Below, one piece after another: positions 11,732-22,800 of a stretch of 64,000 nucleotides of DNA. Source of the DNA: Acanthococcus lagerstroemiae (Eukaryota > Arthropoda > Insecta > Hemiptera > Eriococcidae). The stretch is taken from assembly GCA_031841125.1 (NCBI GenBank), contig CM063109.1:10144321-10208320 (forward strand), written 5' to 3'. The notes under the pieces are model-generated. The model searched no databases. It saw only the letters and a list, made by a program, of their open reading frames with translations, and was not told the origin of the DNA. The stretch's first letter is position 1. Each line of letters starts with the position of its first letter. The position numbers and the translations under genes were made by a program.

Positions 11732-12880
11732 TATTTTCCGTAATCGATTAACTGGTGACGTGATAACCGCGAAACTTGTGTAATTGATCTGTTTGGCCTT
11801 CTTCAGTTGATTAATTAACTTGATGGTTCATAATCGATCATTGATGTTCTGATCACTTAATCGGCGATCTTTTGATCGATTAATCGCGAAAAGCAGGGAA
11901 ACAAATCCATGATGGGTTCGAAAAATCGACTATTAGATGCCGATTAACTGACAGTGATCAATCAAAAATTGAAAACTGACCATGATGTATTTAAAAATAG
12001 TGATGTTGTTATTTTTATATCGATATTTTTTTGAGAAGTATCGATATATCGATATTTCTTAGGAAAAAAATTCAGTATCTTTTACAAGAATAAAAAATAC
12101 ATTACATTCAACTTTTTGAATTTTATTTGCTCAAAGCTTAGAAATAAACAAAAATATCTCAAGTAATTAATGACAAAACAGCTGAAATGTCTCAAAAATC
12201 GACTTGAATTAACATTTTTACAAAAACGAGCCATAACACGAGTTCATGATGAAAATTCAAGTCTTACGCGGTCTAGCTGCTTATTTATTTTAGCTTCGAG
12301 AGTGGTATTTTCTGTCGATTTTTGGGCTTTCTACACCCGATTTCTGAACTATCAAAAAATAATAGTGATGGGAATTAATCGATTTGTTCGGTCTTCTGTA
12401 AATCAATTAATTTGATAATCGGTTACTTTGAATAATCGATTAATCGATTACCAAACGATTAATCTCTCATTACCAAAAAATATCAATATATCTTTTGAAA
12501 TTCATGGTGATATCAATATATCTACACCACTAATTTGAAAAAAAAAAATTAATCAGAAATAATCAAAAAGTTAAATCTAATCAAAAAATCAATTCGAAAA
12601 TGATCGATGATCGATTTTTGATTGGAATGGTTTGTGTTGATATGAAATCCAAAATATTGATACACATCGGCCTTCAGTCGATCCAATAATCCATATGATA
12701 GGAACCACCTTTAAAATGGGCGTATTTTGTCGCAAAAAAGCAATAATGTAGTTTGGTTCATGGCGATGCCACTAAAGACCTCTTTTCACCAAACTCGGTC
12801 AGCGGTCACATGTAATGAAAAAATAAAGAAAAATACGATTTTTTTCAGAATTCTGATAAAGTGATGAGAATGGTTTTTGC
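11732..12880. repeat. AT-rich GATTAATC/ATCGATTAA field
   Basis: No gene is present. Variants of TAATCGATTAA and AATAGTGATGGG recur to about 12620, on both strands, around two CGATAT-rich stretches near 12020-12055 and 12480-12525. This may be the worn body of a transposon; no ends could be fixed. From 12620 to 12880 nothing is recognised. Confidence 0.45.
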
Positions 12881-12972
12881 CGGCAACCGGGAGGGGAGCT
12901 GGGAGAGTGAGATGCGAAACTGAACAGAAACCGACAAAGTAAGAAACGCATGAATATCGATATGAGCAGTCG

Positions 12973-13371
12973 GTGACCAAGGAGGAGGTCGAGGCGGCAC
13001 TGCCGGCCGCGCGAGTCATCAGAATGGAGATGTCACGCGGAACTCGAGCGTTTAAGGTGGAGATGCCGATCAAGGCAGCCCTTGAAGTGCTGCAGCTCGG
13101 CAAAGTGCCTCTGGGCTGGAGCGACTGTCGGGTGCGCTTACTGGAGACGAAGAAAAAGACACCAGGTGTTACAGCTAGGTGCCTGCAGGTGGGACACATC
13201 GCCCAGAAATGCGTAGCTACAGCCAGCATGAGCGGTGTGTGCTACAGGTATGGCGCGACCAGCCACCAAATCAGGGAGTGCCGGGAGCCGCCGAAAGGCC
13301 CACGATGCAGCTTAGTAGAGGGCCGTGATTCCGCGCATGCATTTTGGGCGGCCGAGGCTGCCAGGACGTGA
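12973..13371 (+). pseudogene. R1-type ORF1 (Gag-like), partial
   Basis: The frame encodes 132 aa ending at a stop. The C-terminal half has eroded CCHC knuckles: CLQVGHIAQKC (first Cys pair altered) and CYRYGATSHQIREC, followed by RCSL...H. The N-terminal portion (KVEMPIKAALEVLQLGKVPLGW, read as two segments) resembles the R1/Jockey Gag RNA-binding region. In intact elements this protein coats the element RNA. The true start lies upstream and is missing or broken. Confidence 0.7.
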
Positions 13372-13470
13372 GCGCCGCCCGAAGAGGACAAGGCGGAGGC
13401 CGTACTCAGCGGCGGCCGCTTAACTTTCTGCGGTCAACCTGAACCACTTTGCAGTAGCCCAGGATCTTCT

Positions 13471-14250
13471 GTGGAGCACGGTGGGAGACAGGTTGACCTG
13501 GTGATAGCCAGCGAGCCGTATAGGATCGACGAGGTGCGAGGATGGCTTCGAGACCACAGCGGACTGGCAGCCGTAGGAGTGTGCCCAGACTGTCCAATAG
13601 CTCCGGGCGGGACAGAGGAGGGGGAGAGGTACGTAGCTGTACAGTTGGGCAACATCGCCGTCTACAGCTGCTTCTTCTCTCCGAACAGGCCGCTAGAGGA
13701 GTTCGAGGCCTACCTCGCCTGTCTAGAAGAGAGCGTCGCCAGGAGGACGCCGAGAGTGTTCGTGGCCGGAGACTTCAGCGCCAAATCGGAGGAATGGCAC
13801 TCCGGCTGGACCAACCCAAGAAGATACGCCTTGGGGAAGTTTGCCACCCGTCTAGACCTCGTGTTCCAACGAACGTGGGTGGCACTCCTACCCAGGGGCG
13901 TAGCTATGCGGAGGGGGGAGGTCTGCCCCCTGGCATCGATTGACAATGTGAAAAATTAATATTTATTCTGGTAATAGTAATAAGTATTACACCTGTAATG
14001 TTGTAAAAGTGAACCCCCCTCCCCCCCCGTTCATAACAAGTCTAGCTACGCCACTGCTCCTACCAGATTCAACCAGAGATGGGGTTCGGTCATCATTGAC
14101 GTGAACTTCGCGTCAGCTTGACTGGTCCGTGCTGGACGAGGAGTCCGGGAGCGACCACCGCTACATTGCCTTCAAGCTGGACAGGGGTAATACCAAAGTT
14201 GCTGCTCCGAAGAAGCCGGGAAGATGGGGAATCAGGAAGCTAGACACGCC
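13471..14250 (+). pseudogene. R1-type endonuclease domain, interrupted
   Basis: This is an AP-type endonuclease that would nick target DNA for priming. Readable parts are DLVIASEPYR, YSCFFSPNRPLEEFEAYL and FVAGDFSAKSEEW (the usual GDFNAxxxxW, with N changed to S). After the MITE insertion, in another frame, SGSDHRYIAFKLD follows with the catalytic SDH box at about 14150-14158. The MITE at 13893-14056 splits it, so no continuous frame remains. Confidence 0.8.
13885..14064. mobile_element. 164-bp hAT-type MITE inside the R1 endonuclease
   Basis: The ends CAGGGGCGTAGCTA (13893) and TAGCTACGCCACTG (to 14056) are flanked by exact 8-bp copies of CTCCTACC at 13885-13892 and 14057-14064. The AT-rich interior contrasts sharply with the GC-rich host. 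Removing the element and one duplication restores adjacent endonuclease sequence, so the insertion followed the arrival of the retrotransposon. Confidence 0.9.
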
Positions 14251-14349
14251 GACCGGTTAGAGGCGAGCTTCCTTGCTCTCATCCGGGGAAAGGAAGAGCG
14301 CGGGGCCGTATAAAGGAGCGCCGAGGCCGCAGCCGAGGACGTCCTTAGG

Positions 14350-16454
14350 ATGGTGGTAGCGGTCTGCCACGTCGGTCCGCCGTGTGCGCAACCTCCAATG
14401 TACTGGTGGACCGACGAGATTGCCGAGCTGCGGAAAGAGCGTAACCGCCTCCGTCGTCGCTATCAGTGGATAGGACGAGATGACGGAGGGGCGGGAGAAG
14501 CCTCGCAGCGGTACCAGCAGGCGCGTCGTATCCTCAAGGCAGCCATACGACGGAGTAAGAAGACAGCGGGGGAGGAGTTGCGACAGGAGGCGGACAGCGA
14601 TCCCTTTGGCAAGCTGTACCAAGTGGTGATGTGGAGAGCCGGGGGACCGTCGGTGACGAGCCGTATGGAGCCAGGAGTGTTGCAGCAGGTCGTGGAGGAA
14701 CTGTTCCCACAGCGCCCACCACGGCATCGTCTGAAGAGGTTAGGAGTTCTGTCCACTGAGCACCGAAGAGGTGGACAGCGCTATCGACCGCATCCGGACG
14801 AAGAAAAGGAAGGCGCCAGGCCCAGACATGATCCCGAACGTCGTGTGGGAGTCAGTACATCGAGTGGACCCATCCCTTCTGACCGACGTGTTTAACCGCG
14901 CGTTGCAGGAGGGGACATTTCCGAGCCGATGGAAGACGGCGCGGTTGGCCCTAATCAAGAAGCCAGGGAAGCCGGACGGACAGCCATCCTCGTACCGGCC
15001 TATCTGCTTGCTCAACACCGTGGGCAAGGTGTTCGAGAGGACGATCTCGACCAGCCAGTACCGCTTCAGAACCGGCAGTTCGACCGCGGATGCCGCACTC
15101 GGGCTGAAGAAGATGGCGGAGAAGGCGATGCACGAGGGAGAGTTCTGTGCGGCGGTCAGTCTCGACATCCGCAACGCCTTCAACTCGATACCATACTCGC
15201 GTATAGTAGAGGTGTTGGAGGCGGCGCGGGTGCCGGGCTACCTCGTTCGGATCATCCGGAGTTACTTCACGGGACGCCGAACAGAGATGGAGTCGGCAGC
15301 TGGACCAGTCACGCGGGAGATGACGTGCGGCGTTCCTCAGGGATCGGTCCTTGGACCTACCTTGTGGAATGTCTGTCGCCTTCAACATACTGATGCGGTT
15401 GGCAGTCCCACCAGGCGTGAAACTCATCTGCTATGCCGATGAAACGCTGACGACGTGCCAAGCCGCGTCAACAACGGAGGTCGCGTGTAGTCAACCGGTT
15501 GTAGGAGATGCTGACCGCGTGGATCGAGTCGGTGGGCTTATGCTGAGCGGTACAGAAGACGGAAGCAATTCTGTTTACGAAGCGCCGCAAGTACGACCAA
15601 CCCACGTTCGTGCTGAAAGGAGTGGAGATCGCGCCATGTCCAGCGCTGAAGTACCTCGGGCTGCCGTTCCGCGAGCACTTCAGAAGGGCGGCGGAGAAGG
15701 TGGACCGAGTGTCCGGGCAGCTGTCACGTTTGATGGCGAACCTGGGCGGACCAAAGGAGCAGAGGTGGAAGCTGTACACGAACGTCGTCATGTCAGTCTT
15801 GCTGTATGGAGCGCCGGTATTCGCGGACGCCATCCAGATCCCGTACTGAAGAGTGGAGATGGAAAGGGTCCAGCGGAAAGTCGCGATGAGGTGCGTCAGC
15901 GCGTATCGCACCGTTTCGTCGGAGGCAGTAGGCGTGCTAGCGCGCTTACCACCAATCGAGCTGAAGGTCGGCGAGATGGCGGAGGTCTACAAAGCGCAAA
16001 AGAAGGCGAAGACGCAACAGGAGACACGCCGGGCGAAGCGTGGCATTCAGCTGACCACGCTTCGGAAACGGAAGGACAGGTTCGCCCATTCTTCCAAAGG
16101 CGAATGGAGCAGAGGGCTGATTCGTGAGCTCAACTTGTGGACGGGTAGGAAGCATGGTAGTCTGAACTTCCACCTGACTCAGGTCTTGAGCAGTCACGGG
16201 TGTTTCGGCACGTATCTGACTGCACGCACTGCGGCCGAGGAGCGGGGGACTCACCATGGCACACGCCATTTGAGTGCGAGGCCTGGGGGCAGGAGAGGCA
16301 TCTGGTGGTACCGATCGATTCCGGAGACGGCGTGATCGACCATCTTGCGTCGGATCCTCTTGTTCCGGAGATATCGAGGAGCCAAAGCGGTTGGAACCAG
16401 GGGTCGGCCTTCGTTTCGGCCATCAGGCGGAAGAAGATAGAGACAGAAGGCTGA
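14350..16454 (+). pseudogene. R1-type reverse transcriptase and C-terminal domain
   Basis: The reverse transcriptase of the same element. In frame 2 (14771-15370) are KRKAPGPDMIP, SSYRPICLLNTVGKVFER, SLDIRNAFNS and GVPQGSVLGPTLWN. The reading then shifts near 15370 to ILMRLAVPPGVKLICYADETL, where the catalytic YADD box has become YADE. It shifts again to LKYLGLPFREHF and VLLYGAPVFADAI (15610-15849), and ends with a CTHCG...WHTPFECEAW zinc-knuckle near 16210-16280. At least three frameshifts and the lost Asp make it inactive. Confidence 0.88.
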
Positions 16455-16754
16455 CGGATTAGGGGAAGTTGCTGCTGCTACAGCGGATCCTATTCGGCGG
16501 AGCTCGCCCGCAGTGCAAGGTCTGGAGCAGACAGAGTCTCACGTGAATAAGCAGGGTTCTACGTGGTATTCGAGCTTTCGTCTCCCTTGAAAAAAGTCTC
16601 GATGGAAGAGAAATGAAATCAGCAAAGACGGGGTAAAAACAAAAGTTTCAAAGAGAAAAAAAATATATACTTAAAAATTTAATTACTATATTAAATAAAA
16701 CAAAAATATGTATTACAACACGTCTACAGAGGTAATGAAGAAAATGCATCTACT

Positions 16755-16811
16755 TCAGTCGCTATCACTTTCGCTGCTGTCGCTACTGATATTCGCGCTC
16801 TGCTTTGAAGG
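16755..16811 (-). CDS. LRPPRC: LRPPRC exon 21 (last coding exon)
   Basis: Acceptor ctgttgtag. It encodes PSKQSANISSDSSESDSD and a TGA at 16757-16755. The phase-0 join to exon 20 and the good acceptor support it. The acidic Ser/Asp tail could be a casein kinase 2 target; this is inferred. Confidence 0.75.
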   Translation of the reverse strand, partial: PSKQSANISSDSSESDSD

Positions 16812-19800
16812 CTACAACAGAACACGAAAAATATTACTGATAATTTACTTGACCGCGAATTTCAAGCATATTCCACATTATTTAAAAGTTCAAATCATCT
16901 CACCGGGATTTTGTACGGAAATTGGATGTTTTTATCTTGGCACGCATTTTCTAATTCGATTAGGACGTTTCTCGACAACGTTTCTATGGGCGTTTTCGTT
17001 AAAACGTATTCCAGCCGTTTTAAGGCTTCTTCAACTTGGCCGTTCTGAACTGGAATCGACAATTTCAGAATGAGAAACATGTGCAGTTAAATATACGAAC
17101 GGTCGGTTATTTCTCGCGACGAGAGTAATAATGGTGGATATACATTCGAGTATATTTATTTATTTAATTGTTTCCTCCCCCATCACAGCGGTTAGGCCAA
17201 TTACGATGGGGGGGGGGGGTGAGTTACAAAAAAAATGTTTCAAAATAATAATAATAATAAAAAACTCTTTGACCCCTTACTTCCCTACAACGTCACGCTC
17301 CCGGTCTCTCATCTCTATATCACAGCCTCAGTTTATTTTTTCGAAACATCAGGAGGCATGAAGACCAACTGGGTACTCAGAAAGCATGATGACCTAGTAG
17401 GGTTCGAAATTAATTGACTGAAGGACTCTCAGTGCCTGAGTTTGAAAATTTTTTCGCTTTAGGAAGAATATATCGATTTCCGGACTAGAGCGAAGTATTT
17501 CGTTGTACAGACGCATTGCTCTAATCAAAGTGGACTCCCTGTACCCATTTGTTCTCGCACTGGAAACATCGAAAAGATCTCTGGAGCGTCCCTGAAAAGA
17601 GGGGATACGGAAACGAATCTCGCTTAACATGACGTCAGTTATTTTGCCATTGATGATGTCATACAATAATAGCAAAGAAGAAAGCTGCCTTCGAACTTGT
17701 AGGCTATCGACTTCAAAGCCCTGCCGCAATTCTTGATGTCTCAAATCTAAAGGGTAATAAGAGAACAGTCTGTAATACAGACACTTGAGAAATCGATTTT
17801 GTATTTTTTCAATTGCTTTATTTCCGATGGGTGCCGACATGTTGGTCGACTACTAATTGGTCGCACCATGTTGGTCGACTCGACATATTGGTCGACTTAC
17901 AAAAAAAAAGTTGGTCGATTTACAAAAAAAATGGTCAACCAAGAAATAAAGAATTTGGTCGCATTTTCGATGTACTAACGACCCGCTATCACGAATCTCT
18001 TTGGGAAACCATAGAAAATTTTCGCAGAGAGCAGAGTCTATCAGAAGTTACACGTGAGTCTGATCTCGCGGGTGGCCCTCCTCCAGCAAAGAAGCGTCGC
18101 GTATGGGACGCCTGTGATCGGTTACAAGCTGTTGTGCTGGACTACGAGGAGAGCGAATTTGTTTCTGATTATCTTAGGGGCGTAGCCCACAATTTAGCCT
18201 ATTAATCATTTTATATTATATTATGTATTTTTCAACAAAGTAGTTTATGTCTTCTGCTGCATTTCGTTCGTATAATTCATATCTGACATTTTTCAACAAT
18301 GCTATTGTAGTGATTGTCTTTTAATATATAAAAAAATGTGATTCAATGTTCCTCATTCTAACTTAATTTCCTTTATACAAAAAAAAAAATAAAAAAAATA
18401 GTCGACCAAAAAAAAAGTAGTTGACCAAAAAAAAGGTAGTTGACCAAAAAAAGAAAGTTGGTCGACCAACATGTTGTCGACCAACTTTGCTGTCGATGCG
18501 ACCAACTAGTCGGTCGACCAACATGCAATTCGACCAACTTGGTGCGACCAACCGGTAAGTCGACCAACGTGCAGTCGACCAACTTGACGTGAACCATTTC
18601 CGATCTTTGTAACTGGATTCCAAATTAGTGCAGCGAATTCAAGATTTGACCTTACAAGTGAAAAGTATAATATTTTTATTGTATCAGTATCAACGTAGTT
18701 TTGCCCATTTCTCATTATAAAGCCTAACATTCTTTGCGATTTTGACACGACTTTAATAATATGATGTTTATAGAGTATATGTCACGAAGAAACTTTTATA
18801 TGTCGGCAACTGTAGTTCTCCCGAGTTTTTGTTATCCTCCTATCCTTTTTAAGAGCGTGATATTTGGGTTGCCAGCGGGTTTGTTGGAAAGCGATTCGCA
18901 GATTATTAGAGCGTGATGTTTGGGTAGCCGAGGGGTTTGTTTGTAATAATGAGGTACACAACGATGCAACGGGAAAGACCAAAGAGTTTCATCGAAAATC
19001 TTTGGAGAAAATTTCCAATAATTGATGCAACAGACCAAAGAGTTTCATCGGAAATCTTTGGAGACAATTTCCAATAATTTTCCAACAGATGTCATTGAAA
19101 TTCTTTGAGAAAATTTTCCGATAATTTTTGAAGTATTTCATAGATTCTCCTAAAATCATTGAAGATTTTTTTCAATGATATCCGGTGAAATTCTTTGAAA
19201 ATAATCGGAAATTCTCCCTTACTATTTTCGATAAAATTCTTGAGAAATTATCCTGAATAGTCAAAGGAATTTCCTGGAAAATATCTCATGAAATTTTTCG
19301 GCAATTATGGGAGATTTTCCCCGAAAATATCCATTGAAAGTCTGCTCAGACTGCGAAACGTCGCTGCTAAAATTGCAAAATGTAAACCCGAACTGCGAAC
19401 TCGTAAGCCACATCCGGTTTCTGCTATATTATTTACACAGCGCCGGTATTAGTATTACCTTCCTCAGGGTATCTGCGCACCAGGACATATTGGGTAACGA
19501 AATCGCCCACCAAGCTGCTCAGTATACAGACAGTGACACCCACTTCATATCAGCCATAGCACCCAAAGACCTACGCACACATCTATCACAGCTGTACCAT
19601 GATCAGCTACAGAAATACCAAACTCTACCCAGCAAACTGCGGACCTTCAAACACGACGTCAAAAACAGGACTCGCCACATCCGATCAGCGTGTGGATCAG
19701 ACCGGCAACTGGAAGTAGCCACAAACCGTATACTCCTTGGCCATACACGGTTAACGCATTCGTACCTCTTTCAAAGAACAACACCGCCTATCTGCCCTCA

Positions 19801-22800
19801 CTGTCCATCAGAACATAGACTAACAGTAGCTCACATAATATCGAATTTCATCCACTTCGGAGGACTCCAAATCGAGAATTTCACCACGGACAGCCTTCAG
19901 CGACTGGAATACATCACCCAACGACATCTTATACCAATACTTTGATAATTGTACTCATACTTTCACCTAAAAACTCGCTACTTATTTATATACCTACAGA
20001 TGAAATCTATACAATGTAGTAATCCTTACTTAGTATTAATCAACCTTAATAAGTATTAATTACTATTAACCAGGTATAGCCTACATGGCACTAAGTCCTG
20101 TATTTAAAAAAAAAATAAATAAATAAAAGAGTTTGCAAAAATTGTCCGCAATTCATCCTGAAAGTTTCCGATTGGATATCATCGAAACTTTTTTCTGAAG
20201 AAATCCTTCAAAAACCATCAGAGGTACTTCTCAGAGATTTCCAATATTTGGAATGATTGCAGATTTTCTCTAAAATTTCCAGAAAAATTCTCCTGAAATA
20301 ATGGGAGATTTTTTCAGTGAGGTTCGATGAAACTCCTCGAAAATGATCGGAAAATTTTCCTTAATATTTTCGATTAACTTCCTCGGAAATTATCTTCGAA
20401 AATAAGAGGGATCTTCTCGAAGATTACTTGAGAAATTCTTTGGAAATTATTGGAGATTTTCTCCGAAAATTCAATGAGATTCAAAATTTCTGATAAAATC
20501 CTTCAAAAACGGTCAGAGTTTTCCCCCGAATATTTTTCAAGAAATACTTCAAAAATTATCAGAAAATTTTCTCGAAGAATTTCGATGAAATTTTTTGGAA
20601 AACATTTGACATTTTTTCAATTAGATTTCCGATGAGATTCTTCGGAAATTGTCGGAATTTTTCCCCAGTTATTTCCAATGAAATTTCTTTAAAATCATCG
20701 GAGATTTTCCCTGAACTTTGCTGATGAAATTCTTCTGAAATTATCGGTAATTTATCCCAAAAATTTCCGATGAAAATCTCTGGAAACCATCGACTTATTT
20801 TTCTGAAGATATTCTTCAAAAATCATCAGAGTTACTTTTCAGTGATTGCCGATAAAATCATTTGGATTAATTGCAGATTCTCTATAAAACCTCGAAAAAA
20901 ATTCTCCTAAAACCATCGGGGATAAAATTCAAAAAAAAAATTATACAAAAATCATCGGAAATTTTTTTCAATGATGTCTGATAAAATTTTTTGAAAAAAA
21001 TCGGATATTTTTCCCTAATGATTTCGATAAAATTCCTCGGAAATTACCGTGGATAATCAAAGAAATCTCCTGGAAAATTTCTAATGAGATGCTTCGGAAA
21101 TTGTCGGTAATTTATCCCGAAAATTTCCGATTGGATATCATCGAAACTTTTTTCTGAAGAAATCCTTCAAAAATCATCAGAGATGCTCCTCAGTTATTTC
21201 CAATATTTCGGATGATAGCAGATTTTCTCTAAAATTTCCAGAAAAATTATATTGAAATTGTCGGAGATTAAAATTTTTTAATGAGGTCTGATGAAACTTG
21301 TTGAAAATGCGATCGGAAATTTTTCTTTAATATTCGATTGACTTCCTCAGAAATTTATCATCAAAAATCAAAGGAATCTTCTCGATAATTTCCCAAGAAA
21401 TTCTATGATTTTTCCCGAAAATTTCCAATGGAATTCTTCGGAAATTATCGGAATTTTTTCAGAAAAATTTTTGATGAAATTCTATTTTCTCGAAGTTTTG
21501 GATGAAATTTCTTCGAGATTATCGAACATTCTTTCTGAAAATTTTTGATTAGTTTCAAAAACTGGTGGAGTTTTTCACCGAATTTCAAAAAGTATCGGAA
21601 AATTTTCTCAAAGTATTTTGATGAATTTGTTGGAAAATATAGGACATTTTATCTAATGATTTCCGATAAAATTCTTCGACAATTTTCGGATTTTTCTCGA
21701 ACTTTTTAAATGAAACTTTTCTGAAATTATCAGTAATTTATCTCAAAGATTTTCGAAGAAAATCTCTGGAAATCATCTGATGAAGAAATCCTTTAAAAAT
21801 CATCAGAGGTTCTTCTCAGTAATTTCCAATAACATCCTTTGGCATGATTGTAGATTCGTCCTAAAATCTCCAAAAAAATTCTCATAAAATCATCGGAGAT
21901 CTTTTCAATAAAGTCCCATAAAATCCTTTGAGAAAAATCGTAAATTTTTCCTCAATAATTTTCGATTAATTTCCTCGGGCTTTTTCTTCGAACATCAAAG
22001 GCTTCGTTTGTTGGTGCACGCGTTTTGAACTTCGACGAGTTATGTATTTATCTATTCACATCAATACGCACCAAGCGGCGTTTTCCTATGGTGCGTGTTG
22101 ACTTACATAACCAGACGGCTGCTGCAGCCATTTAAATCTATAGAATCGAGTTGTACGCAAGATTTTGTAGCAAAATTTCCTGAAAGCCAGACGTCCCGCC
22201 CAAATTTCGGAATAAGAGCTCAAGAAGAAAACGAGCTTCTCCCAGGAATCTCACCTGTAGGAAATTTGCCGATAGAGGGGGCTAATAACTCGTAATAACG
22301 AACGTTCAGCCTACCATCACCATACTGATAGGTGTTTAACCACAGACTACCACCTAGCCCCACGGGAGTCTGGGCGAGTCCACGATGAGTGACTTTAATC
22401 GATTGGACAATATTAAAATAATTTGGGATGCCACGTACCAAAATTTAGAACACAGTGGCACGTCTGTGTGTTTTAAAATCGAAAAGAAATAAGACGCTAC
22501 GTACGGTCTAATATTCAACATTCTTGTTTAAAAAGATCAAATAAAAATAAATTAAGAAAATAAAACCAACAAATCAATAGATTCGCGCTTGATTTATCTA
22601 GGAATGATAAAATGGATTTAAAATAAATAAATAAATGAATAAATAAATAAATAAAAAATATAAAAAAATAATGAAAAAATTAATTCGATTTCTCCTGTCC
22701 CACAGAACACTGCCCCCCTGTCTTCAATGGCTGGTACTTAGGAAGTTCAGCTGAACCAGCGAGTGGCTAGCGAAGCACACAGCACATCACACGAGACTAC

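Larger units (their letters stand above)
12880..16545 (+). mobile_element. R1-clade non-LTR retrotransposon, degenerate
   Basis: The block is visibly GC-richer than its surroundings. In order it encodes a Gag-like ORF1 with zinc knuckles, an AP endonuclease, a reverse transcriptase and a C-terminal zinc-knuckle. Phrases such as LDIRNAFNS, KAPGPD and GVPQGSVLGP, with a C..C...H...C tail, match the R1 clade. Several frameshifts, an altered catalytic box and a MITE insertion show that it is dead. It is not in rDNA, unlike classical R1. Both outer boundaries are estimates from base composition. Confidence 0.85.

Noticed and set aside
13542..13943. Arg-rich 133-aa frame in the R1 element
   Set aside because: It is an alternative frame of the GC-rich endonuclease region, which reads correctly from 13471.
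20450..20635. Short K/F/S/I-rich open frames across the 46-bp arrays
   Set aside because: They repeat with the DNA unit and have no independent protein features.
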